NCBI RefSeq assembly: GCF_019334305.1
Contig: NZ_JAHWGH010000012.1
Coordinates: 310,001-374,000 of the forward strand
Direction: 5' to 3'
DNA: 64,000 bases
From: Rossellomorea orangium
Lineage (GTDB): Bacteria > Bacillota > Bacilli > Bacillales > Bacillaceae_B
Of the stretch, positions 26,484 to 36,969 are shown in pieces. A program made the translations under genes and the position numbers. How positions within the stretch are numbered: position 1 is the stretch's first letter; every line of letters starts with the position of its first letter. The notes beneath the pieces are model-generated. The model ran no database searches and was not told where the DNA came from. It worked only from the letters and a program-made list of their open reading frames with translations.

Positions 26484-28142
26484 ATGAGCTTTACTAGCAT
26501 CGCTTTATTCATCCAATTATTCTTCGGAATCATCATTGGATTGTACTTCTGGAACCTGTTAAAGAACCAGCGAACTCAAAAAGTTTCCATTGACCGTGAA
26601 TCAAAAAAAGAAATGGAAGAACTCAGGAAGATGAGATCCATTTCATTGACAGAACCCCTTGCAGAGAAGGTTAGACCTGCAAGCTTCGAAGATATTGTCG
26701 GGCAGGAAGATGGCATTAAAGCATTGAAAGCTGCATTATGCAGCCCGAATCCTCAACACGTCATCATCTATGGACCTCCAGGTGTCGGTAAGACGGCAGC
26801 AGCCCGTTTGGTCCTGGAAGAAGCCAAGAAAAATATGAAATCCCCTTTTAAACAGACTGCTGTTTTCGTTGAACTGGATGCCACAACGGCACGCTTCGAT
26901 GAACGAGGGATTGCCGATCCACTGATTGGATCTGTCCATGATCCAATCTACCAGGGTGCTGGAGCCATGGGGCAGGCGGGTATTCCCCAGCCTAAACAGG
27001 GTGCAGTGACGAATGCCCATGGAGGAGTGCTGTTCATTGACGAAATAGGGGAATTGCATCCCATTCAATTGAATAAGCTATTGAAAGTGTTGGAAGATCG
27101 AAGAGTGTTTCTTGAGAGCGCTTATTACAATGAAGAAAATCACCAAATCCCGACTCATATTCATGATATTTTCAAAAATGGCCTTCCGGCTGATTTCCGG
27201 CTGATCGGCGCAACAACTCGTACTCCGAGTGAGCTCCCACCTGCCATCCGTTCAAGGTGTATGGAGGTTTTCTTTAGGGAGTTAGAGCATGATGAAGTGA
27301 AAAAAGTAGCGGCCGGGGCAGTCGATAAAGTAGGGATGACCATCAGCGAAAAGGGTCTCGACACCCTTGCATCATATGCGCGCAATGGGCGTGAAGCCGT
27401 TAATATGGTTCAAATCGCGGCAGGGGTCGCCATAACAGAAAATAGAAAAGAAATCTATGATCATGAGCTTGAATGGATCATCCAATCCAGCCAGCTGTCA
27501 CCCCGTTATCAGAAAAAAATCAACGAAGAAGCAACGATTGGCCTGGTCAATGGTTTAGCCGTGACAGGTCCGAATACCGGATCTTTGCTTGAAATTGAAG
27601 TGAATGTTATACCGGCAAGCGACAAAGGAACCATAAATGTAACCGGAATTGTAGAAGAAGAAAGCATCGGTGATCGGAGTAAATCGATCAGGCGCAAGAG
27701 TATGGCGAAAGGATCGATTGAAAATGTCATCACAGTCCTTCGCTCGATGGGTGTTCCTGCCGATCAATATGATATTCATGTGAACTTCCCTGGTGGAGTG
27801 CCGGTTGACGGACCTTCCGCAGGGATCGCCATGGCTCTTGGCATCTATTCGGCCATCTATAGGATACCGATCAAACATACTATTGCTGTCACAGGTGAAA
27901 TCAGTATACATGGATCGGTTAAACCTGTCGGCGGGGTCTTTCCAAAGGTGAAGGGTGCGAAACTTGCCGGGGCGACCATGGCCATCATTCCCTTCGACAA
28001 TCAACAGGCGATGTTAAGTGAGATTGAAGGAATCGAAGTGGTTCCTGTCAAGCAACTCAAGGAAGTGCTTGATCTTGCCCTGATGAAGGATCATATTCCT
28101 CAAAGTGAGCTTGTATCCGAACAAAATAAGAAAAGTGTGTAG
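26484..28142 (+). CDS. lonB: forespore ATP-dependent protease LonB
   Basis: A 552-residue Lon-type protease, the same length as B. subtilis LonB. An N-terminal hydrophobic helix (residues 5-25) anchors it to the membrane. The AAA+ domain has Walker [10 protein letters not shown] and Walker B VLFIDEIGEL. The C-terminal Lon protease domain has the catalytic Ser in DGPSAGIAMA and Lys in GGVFPKVKGAK. The start is ATG 26484 behind TTGGAGGGAG. It acts in the developing forespore, under a sigma-F-like promoter. Confidence 0.95.
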   Translation: MSFTSIALFIQLFFGIIIGLYFWNLLKNQRTQKVSIDRESKKEMEELRKMRSISLTEPLAEKVRPASFEDIVGQEDGIKALKAALCSPNPQHVIIYGPPGVGKTAAARLVLEEAKKNMKSPFKQTAVFVELDATTARFDERGIADPLIGSVHDPIYQGAGAMGQAGIPQPKQGAVTNAHGGVLFIDEIGELHPIQLNKLLKVLEDRRVFLESAYYNEENHQIPTHIHDIFKNGLPADFRLIGATTRTPSELPPAIRSRCMEVFFRELEHDEVKKVAAGAVDKVGMTISEKGLDTLASYARNGREAVNMVQIAAGVAITENRKEIYDHELEWIIQSSQLSPRYQKKINEEATIGLVNGLAVTGPNTGSLLEIEVNVIPASDKGTINVTGIVEEESIGDRSKSIRRKSMAKGSIENVITVLRSMGVPADQYDIHVNFPGGVPVDGPSAGIAMALGIYSAIYRIPIKHTIAVTGEISIHGSVKPVGGVFPKVKGAKLAGATMAIIPFDNQQAMLSEIEGIEVVPVKQLKEVLDLALMKDHIPQSELVSEQNKKSV

Positions 28143-28149
28143 ACTGTTG

Positions 28150-28184
28150 ACCGATTCGGGTCTATCCGAATCGGTTTGTTTTTG
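28150..28184 (+). terminator. terminator between lonB and lonA
   Basis: Perfect 10-bp stem ACCGATTCGG / CCGAATCGGT, loop GTCTAT, then TTGTTTTTG. Confidence 0.8.
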
Positions 28185-28216
28185 AATGGGGATAACAGGA
28201 ATAAGCGCAGCCTACC

Positions 28217-28273
28217 TTGAATAAAGTTGTAAATACCTATTTAATAGACACTCCCTAGTAAATAAGTTAGAAT
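28217..28273 (+). promoter_or_regulatory. two overlapping candidate sigma-A promoters of lonA
   Basis: TTGAAT (28217)-17-TTTAAT (28240) and TAGACA (28245)-17-TAGAAT (28268). Either or both may start the lonA-ysxC transcript. Confidence 0.35.
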
Positions 28274-28313
28274 TGTACAAAGACTAGGAGAGCATACTTC
28301 GGAGGTGTTATAT

Positions 28314-30638
28314 GTGACAAAACAAAATAATTTAACGGTTCCCCTCCTTCCATTAAGAGGCTTACTTGTTTACCCAACAATGGTCCTGCATTTAGATGTT
28401 GGACGTGAGCGCTCTGTTCAAGCTTTAGAAAAAGCCATGATGGATGATCATTTAATTTTCTTAACGACTCAAAGAGATATGAATATAGATGAGCCAACAC
28501 AGGAAGATTTCTACGAAATGGGAACTTTGACAAAGGTTAAGCAAATGCTTAAACTGCCAAACGGGACCATCAGGGTGTTGGTTGAGGGAATGAACCGGGC
28601 GTCGATTACTTCGTTCACTGAGCAAAAGGATTTCTATGAAGTGACGGTGAAGGAATTCCATGATTCTGAAGGGAAAGAATCGGAAACAGACGCCTTGATG
28701 AGGACGTTACTCAATTATTTCGAACAATACATAAAATTATCTAAAAAAGTTTCAGCTGAAACATATTCCACTGTTTCAGATATCGAAGAACCAGGCAGGC
28801 TTGCAGACATCGTGGCATCCCATCTGCCCCTGAAAATGAAGGAAAAGCAGAACGTCCTGGAAACACTGGATATTAAGAAGCGACTTCAAATGGTCATTGA
28901 AACGATCAACAATGAAAAAGAAGTGCTCAGCTTAGAGAAAAAAATCGGGCAACGCGTAAAGCGTTCCATGGAGCGGACTCAAAAAGAGTATTACCTTCGC
29001 GAGCAAATGAAAGCCATCCAAAAAGAATTGGGCGATAAAGAAGGGAAAACTGGTGAAATTGAAGACCTTACCCTGAAGATTGAACAAGCCGACATGCCGG
29101 AAGATGTAGAACATACGGCATTAAAGGAGCTTGCCCGCTATGAGAAAGTGCCTTCGAGCTCCGCAGAAAGCTCTGTGATCAGAAACTACATTGAGTGGCT
29201 CGTTTCCTTACCATGGTCCACTGAAACGGAAGACCAATTGGACATTAAGCGGTCCGAACAGATATTGAACCGTGACCACTACGGTCTTGAAAAAGTAAAA
29301 GAGCGAGTGCTTGAATACTTGGCTGTACAGCAATTGACCCAGTCCCTTAAAGGGCCGATCTTATGTCTTGCCGGACCTCCAGGGGTTGGTAAAACGAGTC
29401 TTGCCCGTTCCGTGGCTGAATCACTCGGACGGAATTTCGTCCGTATTTCACTCGGTGGCGTTCGTGATGAGTCAGAAATCAGGGGCCACAGACGTACGTA
29501 TGTAGGAGCCATGCCGGGAAGGATCATCCGCGGGATGAAAAAGGCTGGCACCATCAACCCTGTTTTCCTCCTTGATGAAATCGACAAGATGTCCTCCGAC
29601 TTCAGGGGAGATCCATCCTCTGCGATGCTTGAGGTACTGGATCCCGAGCAGAATTCGAACTTCAGTGATCACTATATTGAAGAGACATACGACTTATCAA
29701 AAGTCATGTTCATCGCTACGGCAAACGATTTATCCACCATTCCGGGGCCACTTCGTGACAGGATGGAAATCATTACGATTGCGGGATATACAGAGCTTGA
29801 GAAGTTAAATATTGCGAAGCATCATTTACTGGAAAAACAAATCAAAGATCACGGTTTAACTAAATCGAAGCTTCAAGTGAGAGACGAAGCGATTGTTGAT
29901 ATCGTCCGCTATTACACCAGGGAAGCAGGTGTGAGGAGCTTGGAGCGCCAGCTGGCAGCCCTATGCAGAAAAACGGCTAAGATCATTGTCTCAGGTGATA
30001 AGAAGCGGGTAGTGATCACTTCTAGCAATATAGAAGAGTTCCTTGGGAAGAAAAAATTCCGTTACGGTCAGGCGGAAGTGGAAAACCAGATCGGTGTATC
30101 AACCGGACTTGCCTACACCACTGTCGGCGGAGATACCCTTCAAATAGAGGTATCCCTCGCACCAGGTAAAGGGAAGCTTGTTCTTACAGGGAAGTTGGGG
30201 GATGTCATGAAAGAGTCGGCACAGACAGCGTTCAGTTACGTTCGTTCGAAGGCAAAGGACCTTGGCATTGACGAGAATTTCCACGAGAAACATGACATTC
30301 ATATCCACGTTCCTGAAGGAGCAGTACCGAAAGATGGCCCTTCTGCAGGAATTACGATCACAACGGCCCTCGTATCAGCTCTCACCGGTAAATATGTCAA
30401 CCGTGAAGTAGGAATGACAGGTGAAATAACCCTGAGGGGACGAGTCCTTCCAATCGGAGGGGTGAAAGAAAAAACATTAAGCGCTCATCGTGCCGGAATT
30501 AAAACGATTATCCTTCCGAAAGACAATGAAAAGGATATTGATGATATTCCTGAAAGTGTTAGGGGAGAATTAACATTCATCCTTGTATCACACATAGATG
30601 AAGTCTTAGAGAAAGCATTAGTAGGTGAAAAGAAGTGA
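28314..30638 (+). CDS. lonA: ATP-dependent protease La
   Basis: Cytoplasmic Lon protease of 774 residues that degrades damaged and regulatory proteins. The N-terminal substrate domain begins [13 protein letters not shown]. Walker A is GPPGVGKTS, Walker [10 protein letters not shown]. The catalytic Ser is in DGPSAGITI and the Lys in [14 protein letters not shown]. The start is GTG 28314, 8 bases behind GGAGG; the GTG at 28305 overlaps that site. ysxC starts inside the stop codon (GTGA), so both are one operon. Confidence 0.97.
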   Translation: MTKQNNLTVPLLPLRGLLVYPTMVLHLDVGRERSVQALEKAMMDDHLIFLTTQRDMNIDEPTQEDFYEMGTLTKVKQMLKLPNGTIRVLVEGMNRASITSFTEQKDFYEVTVKEFHDSEGKESETDALMRTLLNYFEQYIKLSKKVSAETYSTVSDIEEPGRLADIVASHLPLKMKEKQNVLETLDIKKRLQMVIETINNEKEVLSLEKKIGQRVKRSMERTQKEYYLREQMKAIQKELGDKEGKTGEIEDLTLKIEQADMPEDVEHTALKELARYEKVPSSSAESSVIRNYIEWLVSLPWSTETEDQLDIKRSEQILNRDHYGLEKVKERVLEYLAVQQLTQSLKGPILCLAGPPGVGKTSLARSVAESLGRNFVRISLGGVRDESEIRGHRRTYVGAMPGRIIRGMKKAGTINPVFLLDEIDKMSSDFRGDPSSAMLEVLDPEQNSNFSDHYIEETYDLSKVMFIATANDLSTIPGPLRDRMEIITIAGYTELEKLNIAKHHLLEKQIKDHGLTKSKLQVRDEAIVDIVRYYTREAGVRSLERQLAALCRKTAKIIVSGDKKRVVITSSNIEEFLGKKKFRYGQAEVENQIGVSTGLAYTTVGGDTLQIEVSLAPGKGKLVLTGKLGDVMKESAQTAFSYVRSKAKDLGIDENFHEKHDIHIHVPEGAVPKDGPSAGITITTALVSALTGKYVNREVGMTGEITLRGRVLPIGGVKEKTLSAHRAGIKTIILPKDNEKDIDDIPESVRGELTFILVSHIDEVLEKALVGEKK

Positions 30639-31219
30639 AAGTAAATCAAGTTGAGCTAGTCATCAGTGCAGTCAGGCCTGAACAATATCCTGGCGATTTT
30701 CTTCCCGAGTTTGCCTTAGCGGGGCGATCCAACGTAGGGAAATCCTCATTCATTAATAAAATGATCGGTCGCAAGAGCATGGCGAGGATTTCATCCAAGC
30801 CTGGTAAAACCCAGACGCTGAACTTCTACAAAATAGAAGAAACCCTCTACTATGTGGATGTTCCCGGTTATGGATTTGCCAAAGTATCAAAAACAGAACG
30901 TGAAGCATGGGGAAAGATGATTGAAACGTACATCACCTCCCGAGAGCAGCTGCGCGCAGTCATCCTGATTGTGGACCTGCGTCACGCACCGACGAATGAT
31001 GATGTCATGATGTATGATTTCCTGAAGCATCATGAGCTGCCATGCATCGTCATTGCCACCAAAGCGGATAAAATCCCAAAAGGCAAATGGCAGAAGCATC
31101 TGAAAGTCACAAAAGAAACACTGAACATGGACAGTGAAGACGACCTCATCATGTTCTCATCCGAAACAGGCCTTGGAAAAGACAAAGCCTGGGACGCGAT
31201 CAAGTCATTCTATAAATAA
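30635..31219 (+). CDS. ysxC: ribosome-assembly GTPase YsxC (EngB)
   Basis: A 194-residue TRAFAC GTPase needed for 50S subunit assembly. G1 is [10 protein letters not shown]3 DVPGYG, G4 [15 protein letters not shown] covers switch I. Start GTG 30635 overlaps the lonA stop by four bases, giving translational coupling. Confidence 0.96.
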   Translation: MKVNQVELVISAVRPEQYPGDFLPEFALAGRSNVGKSSFINKMIGRKSMARISSKPGKTQTLNFYKIEETLYYVDVPGYGFAKVSKTEREAWGKMIETYITSREQLRAVILIVDLRHAPTNDDVMMYDFLKHHELPCIVIATKADKIPKGKWQKHLKVTKETLNMDSEDDLIMFSSETGLGKDKAWDAIKSFYK

Positions 31220-31224
31220 GTCAT

Positions 31225-31267
31225 AAAAAGAACCGATTTCCGCAAATGTGGAGATCGGTTCTTTTTA
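31225..31267 (+). terminator. terminator of lonA-ysxC
   Basis: AAAAAGAACCGATTTCCGC pairs with GTGGAGATCGGTTCTTTTT with two G-T pairs, loop AAAT. Confidence 0.85.
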
Positions 31268-31471
31268 TTACGAAAAATAGAAATTCGCTTCTAGCTTAAA
31301 TGTAGTAAAAAAGGAGGTCTACTGAAGTCCGTATAAGGTTCATGGACCTATATCGTCCAAGCATATGAAAGGAAATGAAAGGATAGGGACGTATATCTAT
31401 CAATATCAAAGCTGAGTCCGTTTCATCCACTAAAATGGAAAATTATAAGCTGCAGAAGCTATATTTGAATT
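31268..31471 (+). other. spacer upstream of the amino-acid ABC operon
   Basis: About 200 bases without a gene. AAGGAGG at 31311-31317 looks like a ribosome-binding site, but no start codon or frame follows at a workable distance. GTCC / GGAC pairs near 31328-31350 make only a weak hairpin. No known riboswitch is recognised. Confidence 0.4.
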
Positions 31472-31500
31472 TTGAGAATTTTCTCTTTTGTTGATAAAAT
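31472..31500 (+). promoter_or_regulatory. candidate sigma-A promoter of the ABC importer
   Basis: TTGAGA (31472-31477), 17-bp spacer, TAAAAT (31495-31500). GAGAATTTTCTC at 31474 is a near-palindrome over the -35 and might be an operator. Confidence 0.55.
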
Positions 31501-31548
31501 TATGAAAGATTAAAAATATTACAAGCTACATAAGGGGGACTCTAGACA

Positions 31549-32331
31549 GTGAAGAATTGGAAAAGCCTAGTCTTGTTAGTACTTGCTGCTCTTCTTCTAT
31601 CCGCATGCGGAGACAAAGCTACAACTGAGAGTGGTGCGAAGTTAGTGGAGGAAGGCAAATTCGTTTATGCAGCTTCAGGTGAATTCAAGCCATTCAGTGT
31701 AACGAATAATGATGGAACCATGTCCGGTTTCGATATTGAAGTGGCAGAAGCAGTGGCAAAAGAAATGGGACTTGAACCCGAACAGAAGAAATTTAAATTT
31801 GCAGGGATCGTTGAAGGAGTAAAATCCGGACGTTTCGATGCGGCGGTAGCCAGTCATACCATCACGGATGATCGTTTGAAAGAAGTGGATTTCTCAACAC
31901 CTTATTATTATTCAGGACCGCAGATCTTCGTTCGCAAAGACAGCGATGTTGAAACATTGGATGATTTGAAGGACATGGAAATTGCCGTATCCAAAGGTTC
32001 AACGTATGCTGACACTGCAAAGGAAGTAACCGATAAGATTCAGGCATATGATAGCGACGTTGTGGCCCTTGAGGCGTTAAATAAAGGGAAGCATGATGCT
32101 GTCATCACTGATTTCATCACAGGTAAAGAAGCCATTGCTTCGGGTCTTGATATCGAAGCACGCGAGCTGATCGGACGCAGCGAGCAGGCGATCGCTGTCA
32201 GTAAAGACAATGAAGACCTTCTGAAAGAAGTCAATAAAGCACTTGATACACTAAGAGAAGACGGTACATTAAAGAAAATCAGCGAAAAATATTTTAATAC
32301 AGACATTACATCAGATCCCGAGAAAGAGTAA
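31549..32331 (+). CDS. polar amino-acid ABC transporter substrate-binding lipoprotein
   Basis: A 260-residue type II solute-binding protein (SBP_bac_3). The lipobox is LLLSACGDK, with Cys near residue 20. The mature part starts with the family signature KFVYAASGEFKPFSV, followed by GFDIEVAEAVAKEMG. These point to polar amino acids (Arg, Gln, cystine type); the exact ligand is not decidable here. The start is GTG behind AAGGGGGA. Permease and ATPase genes follow, after a hairpin that may lower their level relative to the binding protein. Confidence 0.9.
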   Translation: MKNWKSLVLLVLAALLLSACGDKATTESGAKLVEEGKFVYAASGEFKPFSVTNNDGTMSGFDIEVAEAVAKEMGLEPEQKKFKFAGIVEGVKSGRFDAAVASHTITDDRLKEVDFSTPYYYSGPQIFVRKDSDVETLDDLKDMEIAVSKGSTYADTAKEVTDKIQAYDSDVVALEALNKGKHDAVITDFITGKEAIASGLDIEARELIGRSEQAIAVSKDNEDLLKEVNKALDTLREDGTLKKISEKYFNTDITSDPEKE

Positions 32332-32346
32332 AAGCAGCATGACACA

Positions 32347-32381
32347 GAGCGAATGTGCTTCTATGCGCATTCGCTTTTTGT
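32347..32381 (+). terminator. attenuating hairpin between binding protein and permease
   Basis: GCGAATGTGC pairs with GCGCATTCGC (one G-T), with loop TTCTAT and T5. The permease starts 35 bases later with no promoter seen between, so partial termination is likely. Confidence 0.7.
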
Positions 32382-32416
32382 CTTAAAGTGAGAATATATT
32401 GAACGGAGGGAAGTCT

Positions 32417-33064
32417 ATGCACTTTTTAGAAACTTTTGCAGGTACATATGATGTTTTTCTTAAAGGGATGTTATTAACCTTTCAATTAACCTTTGTTTCG
32501 ATCCTGATTGCGATTGTGATCGGTCTATTTTTCGCTTTCCTTAAGATTTCAGGCATCAAGCCTTTATCTCTCTTGGCGGATTTATATATCTTCGTCGTAA
32601 GGGGTACGCCATTAATCGTTCAAATCTTCATCTTCTATTTCGGTTTGACCTCCTTGAATATTTCAGGCTTCTGGTCTGTCGTCATGGGTCTCGCTTTCCA
32701 TAATGGGGCCTATATTGCGGAAATCTTCAGGGGAGCCATCCAATCCATCGATAAGGGCCAAATGGAGGCGGGCCGATCCCTTGGAATGTCTTTAGGCTTG
32801 TCTATGAGAAGGATCATCCTGCCACAGGCTTTCAGACGTGCCCTGCCGCCCTTGGGGAACCAGTTCATCATTGCCTTGAAGGACTCATCTCTTGCTTCCT
32901 TCATCGGGATGTTCGAATTGTTCAGCGTGGCGACGACACTCGGATCGAATAACTTTGATTATATGACATATCTGCTTGTAGTAGCAATTTATTACCTGGT
33001 TCTTGTATTACTATTCTCTACGATCGTCAATATAATTGAAAAACGTATGTCTATCAGTGATTAA
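32417..33064 (+). CDS. polar amino-acid ABC transporter permease
   Basis: A 215-residue membrane permease of the HisM/GlnP type with about five helices. The EAA loop is [23 protein letters not shown] (cited in part), which contacts the ATPase. [19 protein letters not shown] is the family start. The start is ATG 32417 behind ACGGAGGGAAG. Confidence 0.92.
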   Translation: MHFLETFAGTYDVFLKGMLLTFQLTFVSILIAIVIGLFFAFLKISGIKPLSLLADLYIFVVRGTPLIVQIFIFYFGLTSLNISGFWSVVMGLAFHNGAYIAEIFRGAIQSIDKGQMEAGRSLGMSLGLSMRRIILPQAFRRALPPLGNQFIIALKDSSLASFIGMFELFSVATTLGSNNFDYMTYLLVVAIYYLVLVLLFSTIVNIIEKRMSISD

Positions 33065-33086
33065 GAATGATGCGGGAGGGATGAGA

Positions 33087-33821
33087 ATGAGTCAGGAAAT
33101 GATTAAAGTAGAGAAATTAAATAAATCTTTCGGTGATTTGCACGTCCTGAAGGATATTGATATCAGCGTACGGGAAAGTGATGTTGTTTGCCTTATAGGA
33201 GCCAGTGGATCAGGGAAAAGTACGTTGCTCCGCTGTCTTAACTTCCTTGAGCTGAAAGATAATGGGAAGGTTGTCATCGAGGGGGATGAGATCAATCAGG
33301 ATACCCATGATTTGAATAAAATCCGTCAAAAGGTGGGAATGGTATTCCAGCATTTCTACCTCTTTCCCCACAAAACCGTTTTGGAAAATGTGATGGAGGC
33401 CCCGGTTTACGTGAAGGGGATATCTAAGGCGGATGCAAAGAAAGATGCAAAAGCGCTGTTAAAGAAAGTCGGTCTCGGTGATAAGGAGGATGTTTATCCT
33501 TCCAAGCTCTCCGGAGGTCAGAAGCAGCGTGTGGCCATCGCGAGGGCACTTGCCATGAAGCCGGATATCATGCTGTTTGATGAACCGACATCAGCTCTGG
33601 ATCCTGAATTAGTCGGAGAAGTTCTCTCTACCATGAAGGAACTTGCCCTTGAAGGGATGACAATGGTTGTCGTGACACATGAGATGGGGTTTGCCCGCGA
33701 AGTAGCCGATTGGGTCGTCTATATGCATGATGGCCGGATCGTTGAAGTGGGGCCGCCTCAGGAGCTGTTCAATTCTCCGAAAGAGCAGAGGACGAAAGAG
33801 TTTTTGGACTCGGTTCTCTAA
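33087..33821 (+). CDS. polar amino-acid ABC transporter ATP-binding protein
   Basis: A 244-residue ABC ATPase of the GlnQ/HisP type. Walker A is [10 protein letters not shown]-loop [10 protein letters not shown], signature [17 protein letters not shown], Walker [14 protein letters not shown] and H-loop VVTHEMGFA. It starts at ATG 33087, 7 bases behind GGGAGGG. It overlaps no gene; the ATGs upstream fall in the permease end or in the ribosome-binding site. Confidence 0.95.
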   Translation: MSQEMIKVEKLNKSFGDLHVLKDIDISVRESDVVCLIGASGSGKSTLLRCLNFLELKDNGKVVIEGDEINQDTHDLNKIRQKVGMVFQHFYLFPHKTVLENVMEAPVYVKGISKADAKKDAKALLKKVGLGDKEDVYPSKLSGGQKQRVAIARALAMKPDIMLFDEPTSALDPELVGEVLSTMKELALEGMTMVVVTHEMGFAREVADWVVYMHDGRIVEVGPPQELFNSPKEQRTKEFLDSVL

Positions 33822-33832
33822 TAAAACACGAA

Positions 33833-33860
33833 AAAGCCCGGACATTGATCCGGGCTTTAT
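33833..33860. terminator. bidirectional terminator
   Basis: Perfect 10-bp stem AAAGCCCGGA / TCCGGGCTTT, loop CATTGA, between the convergent ABC ATPase and the small membrane protein gene. Confidence 0.85.
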
Positions 33861-33866
33861 TATGGG

Positions 33867-34352
33867 TTACTTTTTCCTTACAAATAAGAGATAGACACCA
33901 ATGCCGATGATGAGAATCGGCCAGAATTCCCACGCCGTTCCTACACTCCCCTCAATGAACCCCAACCAGCGTACCACTTTATCATAGAAAAGGAGAATGA
34001 TAGAGAGTGTCAAGAATAGTATCCCTTGAAACAATCCTGCCCTAGTTTTCTGGTATCTGAGGAGAAAACCGAGGGCGATGATGAGAATGAAGGTCCCCAT
34101 ATGATCTGGCCAAATTTCGAGTTTATTGACAACGTGAAAATGTAAACCGAATCCAACAAGGATCGTACCGGGGAGGATGGCTTCATAATCTCTCGCTCCA
34201 TATCCCTGACCGAGAAATGCAAGTCCCACAATGATAAGCAGCGTGGGCCATGTGAAGAATTCCTGAAACAATACAATATTTGCTTGCTGTAAATAAAAAT
34301 AAGCTCCAAAACCAATTAAGATGATTCCGGGGAATATTCGTTGCTGTTTCAT
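33867..34352 (-). CDS. LiaI/LiaF-type small membrane protein
   Basis: A 161-residue protein with about six short hydrophobic helices in pairs and few polar loops. The repeating pattern FPGIILIGFGAYFY / LPGTILVGFGLHFH / FWPILIIGIGVYLLF is that of the LiaI-LiaF-like transmembrane domain (DUF5668 type). It lacks the C-terminal LiaF domain. In B. subtilis such proteins belong to cell-envelope stress systems; no sensor kinase is linked here, so the function is open. The ATG follows AGGAGGAAAAGT. Confidence 0.7.
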   Translation of the reverse strand: MKQQRIFPGIILIGFGAYFYLQQANIVLFQEFFTWPTLLIIVGLAFLGQGYGARDYEAILPGTILVGFGLHFHVVNKLEIWPDHMGTFILIIALGFLLRYQKTRAGLFQGILFLTLSIILLFYDKVVRWLGFIEGSVGTAWEFWPILIIGIGVYLLFVRKK

Positions 34353-34700
34353 ACTTTTCCTCCTGTTAATAATGAAATCTATGATTCAATCCTATTTTTT
34401 AAGGGAAAAAGACACATAATATAAAAGATGAATCCCTAAATGACGACAAATAGTGAGAAACCTTTCCATCACTTGATTCTTTAGGCATGTTTTGGTACCC
34501 TACATTAGTAGGTAATGTCAAAATATATATGATTTCTTAAGAAATGAAAATGCTTACAAGCGTTTTTCTTTCTCTTTCTTAAATGTAATGATGAAATGAA
34601 TGTTTAGCAAGTCCCGTAAGAAGCAGTCGTTTCTACCCTTTTAATGTATCATATTTAGGTTTCAATTTCTGTTCACATTTCAAGGTCAGGCTCTTATGAG
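34353..34700. other. divergent spacer upstream of hemA
   Basis: About 350 AT-rich bases. TGAAAATGCTTACA at 34545-34558 fits the CcpA cre consensus with one mismatch in the central CG, and overlaps an imperfect hairpin (GAAAATGCTT / AAGCGTTTTTC). ATTTCTTAAGAAAT just before it is a perfect palindrome. None is certain. No coding region is seen. Confidence 0.4.
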
Positions 34701-34704
34701 GACA

Positions 34705-34721
34705 TGTTATAATAAAAGTAA
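34705..34721 (+). promoter_or_regulatory. extended -10 promoter of the hem operon with possible PerR box
   Basis: TGTTATAAT (34705-34713) is an extended -10; the -35 is poor. TTATAATAAAAGTAA (34707-34721) matches the PerR box TTATAATNATTATAA at 11 of 15 positions. In B. subtilis hemA is a PerR target, which makes the weak match worth noting. Confidence 0.45.
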
Positions 34722-34750
34722 TGATTTTACTTGGGGGTGTAGTGCATAGC

Positions 34751-36103
34751 ATGTATACAATAGTCGTTGGTTTAAATTACAAAACGGCCCCTGTAGAGAT
34801 TCGCGAACGTTTATCTTTCAATGAAACTGATCTTCCTTTAGCTATGAAAACATTAAAGGGAAAGAAGAGCATCCTTGAAAATGTGATTGTTTCTACGTGT
34901 AATCGAACGGAAGTATATGCGGTAGTAGATCAGCTTCATACAGGTCGTTATTATATTAAAGATTTCTTATCTCAATGGTTTGATATAGATAAAGAGGAGT
35001 TCACGCCGTATCTGTTCATTTATGAACAAGAAGGAGCCGTTGAACACCTTTTTAAAGTTGCATGTGGATTGAATTCCATGGTTCTTGGGGAAACCCAGAT
35101 CCTTGGTCAGATCCGTTCAAGCTTCCTGAATGCCCAGGAGTCCGGAGCGACAGGAACAGTATTCAATCACCTGTTCAAGCAGGCGGTGACCGTTGCGAAA
35201 AAGGGTCATTCAGAAACAGAGATTGGCTCGAACGCTGTATCAGTCAGCTACGCAGCCGTTGAACTCGCTAAAAAAGTCTTCGGCAGCCTGGAGAAAAAGC
35301 ATGTCCTCATTCTTGGAGCGGGTAAAATGGGGGAACTTGCCATCCAGAACCTCCATGGCAGCGGAGCCACTAAGGTGACTGTGATCAATCGTACTTATGA
35401 GAAAGCTCAAACACTTGCTGAACGATTCAGCGGGAATGCTAAAACGATGCAGGAGCTTCAATGTGCCCTGGTAGAGGCAGATATTATGATCAGTTCTACA
35501 GGTGCAAAAGATTTTGTGATTACGAAAGAAATGATGTCCCATGTGGAAAGCATGAGGAAGGGTCGTCCGTTATTCATGGTGGACATTGCCGTTCCAAGGG
35601 ACTTAGATCCAGCGATCGGGCAACTTGAAAGTGTTTTCCTTTATGATATCGATGATTTGGAAGGCATCGTAGAGGCGAACCTGGCAGAACGCAAGAAAGC
35701 GGCTGAGCAAATCGAAATCCTGATTGAAGCTGAAATCGTTGCTTTCAAAGATTGGTTGAATATGCTCGGAGTGGTACCTGTCATTTCTGCCTTAAGACAA
35801 AAGGCTCTTTCCATCCAGGCCGAGACGATGGAAAGCATTGAACGTAAAATGCCTGATTTAACCGATCGTGAACGCAAGGTTTTGAATAAGCATACGAAGA
35901 GTATCATCAATCAGCTATTAAAAGATCCGATCCTGCAGGCAAAGGAATTGGCAGGAATGCAGGATGCTGAAGATAAATTGGATTTGTTCATCAACATCTT
36001 TAACATTGAACAACAAGTGCTGGAGCAGAAACAAGGGAAAGCAGCCAACGAAAAGACTGAGAGCGGACAGAGCTTTACACCACAACCTTCTTTTCAAGCA
36101 TAA
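34751..36103 (+). CDS. hemA: glutamyl-tRNA reductase
   Basis: First committed step of haem synthesis by the C5 pathway: reduces glutamyl-tRNA to glutamate-1-semialdehyde with NADPH. It has 450 residues. The catalytic Cys50 is in VSTCNRTE, the NADPH-binding motif is [10 protein letters not shown] and the C-terminal dimerisation domain follows. GETQILGQ is conserved. The start is ATG 34751 by comparison with B. subtilis; the GGGGGTG site is about 11 bases away and GTG 34742 is an alternative. First gene of hemAXCDBL. Confidence 0.96.
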   Translation: MYTIVVGLNYKTAPVEIRERLSFNETDLPLAMKTLKGKKSILENVIVSTCNRTEVYAVVDQLHTGRYYIKDFLSQWFDIDKEEFTPYLFIYEQEGAVEHLFKVACGLNSMVLGETQILGQIRSSFLNAQESGATGTVFNHLFKQAVTVAKKGHSETEIGSNAVSVSYAAVELAKKVFGSLEKKHVLILGAGKMGELAIQNLHGSGATKVTVINRTYEKAQTLAERFSGNAKTMQELQCALVEADIMISSTGAKDFVITKEMMSHVESMRKGRPLFMVDIAVPRDLDPAIGQLESVFLYDIDDLEGIVEANLAERKKAAEQIEILIEAEIVAFKDWLNMLGVVPVISALRQKALSIQAETMESIERKMPDLTDRERKVLNKHTKSIINQLLKDPILQAKELAGMQDAEDKLDLFINIFNIEQQVLEQKQGKAANEKTESGQSFTPQPSFQA

Positions 36104-36118
36104 GTGAGGTTATTGTCG

Positions 36119-36952
36119 ATGTTTGAACAAACGATGACTAGGCTGCACGAACTTATGATTGTTCTGTATGCTATTAGTATTCTGTTTTATTTTATAGATT
36201 TCTTAAACAAAAACCGGAAGGCGAACCTGTTTGCCTTCTGGTTACTTGCGATTGTTTGGGTCCTTCAAACAATCTTTTTATTTCTTTACATGATGAACAC
36301 AGGCAGATTCCCGGTCCTCACCATCTTTGAGGGACTTTATTTTTATGCCTGGGTCCTCATCACCCTGTCCCTTGTCATCAACCGGTTGTTGAGAGTGGAT
36401 TTTACCGTGTTCTTCACAAATGTACTCGGTTTCATCATCATGGCGATCCATACATTTGCCCCCGTTCAGGTAGAATCCCAGGCGATGGCGGAACAGATGG
36501 TATCCGAATTACTATTGATTCACATTACGATGGCCATATTATCGTACGGGGCATTTAGTTTATCCTTTGTGTTTTCCCTCCTGTATCTCTTGCAGTTTAA
36601 GCTGTTAAAGGAGAAGAAGTGGGGGCAGAGGTTATGGAGAATCAGTGATTTGTCCAAGCTTGAGAAGATATCATATATTTCAAACTCCATCGGTGTCGCC
36701 ATGCTGCTCCTCAGCCTGATACTCGGACTTCAATGGGCATACATCAAGCTTCCGGAGTTTCTATGGTATGATCCCAAGATCATAGGATCATTCATTCTAT
36801 TAATTTTATATAGCAGTTATTTATACCTTCGTATTAAAAAGAATGTATTTGGTAAATCATTAGCTTTTCTTAATGTTGCAGCCTTCTTGATCATCTTGAT
36901 CAATTTCTTTCTAGCTAGTCGGTTGTCTTCATTCCATTTCTGGTATTCATAA
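36119..36952 (+). CDS. hemX: HemX, membrane protein modulating HemA
   Basis: A 277-residue integral-membrane protein with eight helices, related to the CcmC/CcsA cytochrome c assembly family (His residues in MAIHTFAP and LLIHITMA). In B. subtilis HemX lowers the amount of HemA. It starts at ATG 36119, just after hemA, and lies in the same position as in B. subtilis. Confidence 0.93.
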   Translation: MFEQTMTRLHELMIVLYAISILFYFIDFLNKNRKANLFAFWLLAIVWVLQTIFLFLYMMNTGRFPVLTIFEGLYFYAWVLITLSLVINRLLRVDFTVFFTNVLGFIIMAIHTFAPVQVESQAMAEQMVSELLLIHITMAILSYGAFSLSFVFSLLYLLQFKLLKEKKWGQRLWRISDLSKLEKISYISNSIGVAMLLLSLILGLQWAYIKLPEFLWYDPKIIGSFILLILYSSYLYLRIKKNVFGKSLAFLNVAAFLIILINFFLASRLSSFHFWYS

Positions 36953-36969
36953 GTTTTCAGGAGGTCATT

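Noticed and set aside
31305-31360. Short leader peptide after AAGGAGG in the spacer before the ABC operon
   Set aside because: The only nearby ATG is over 20 bases from the site and gives eight codons.
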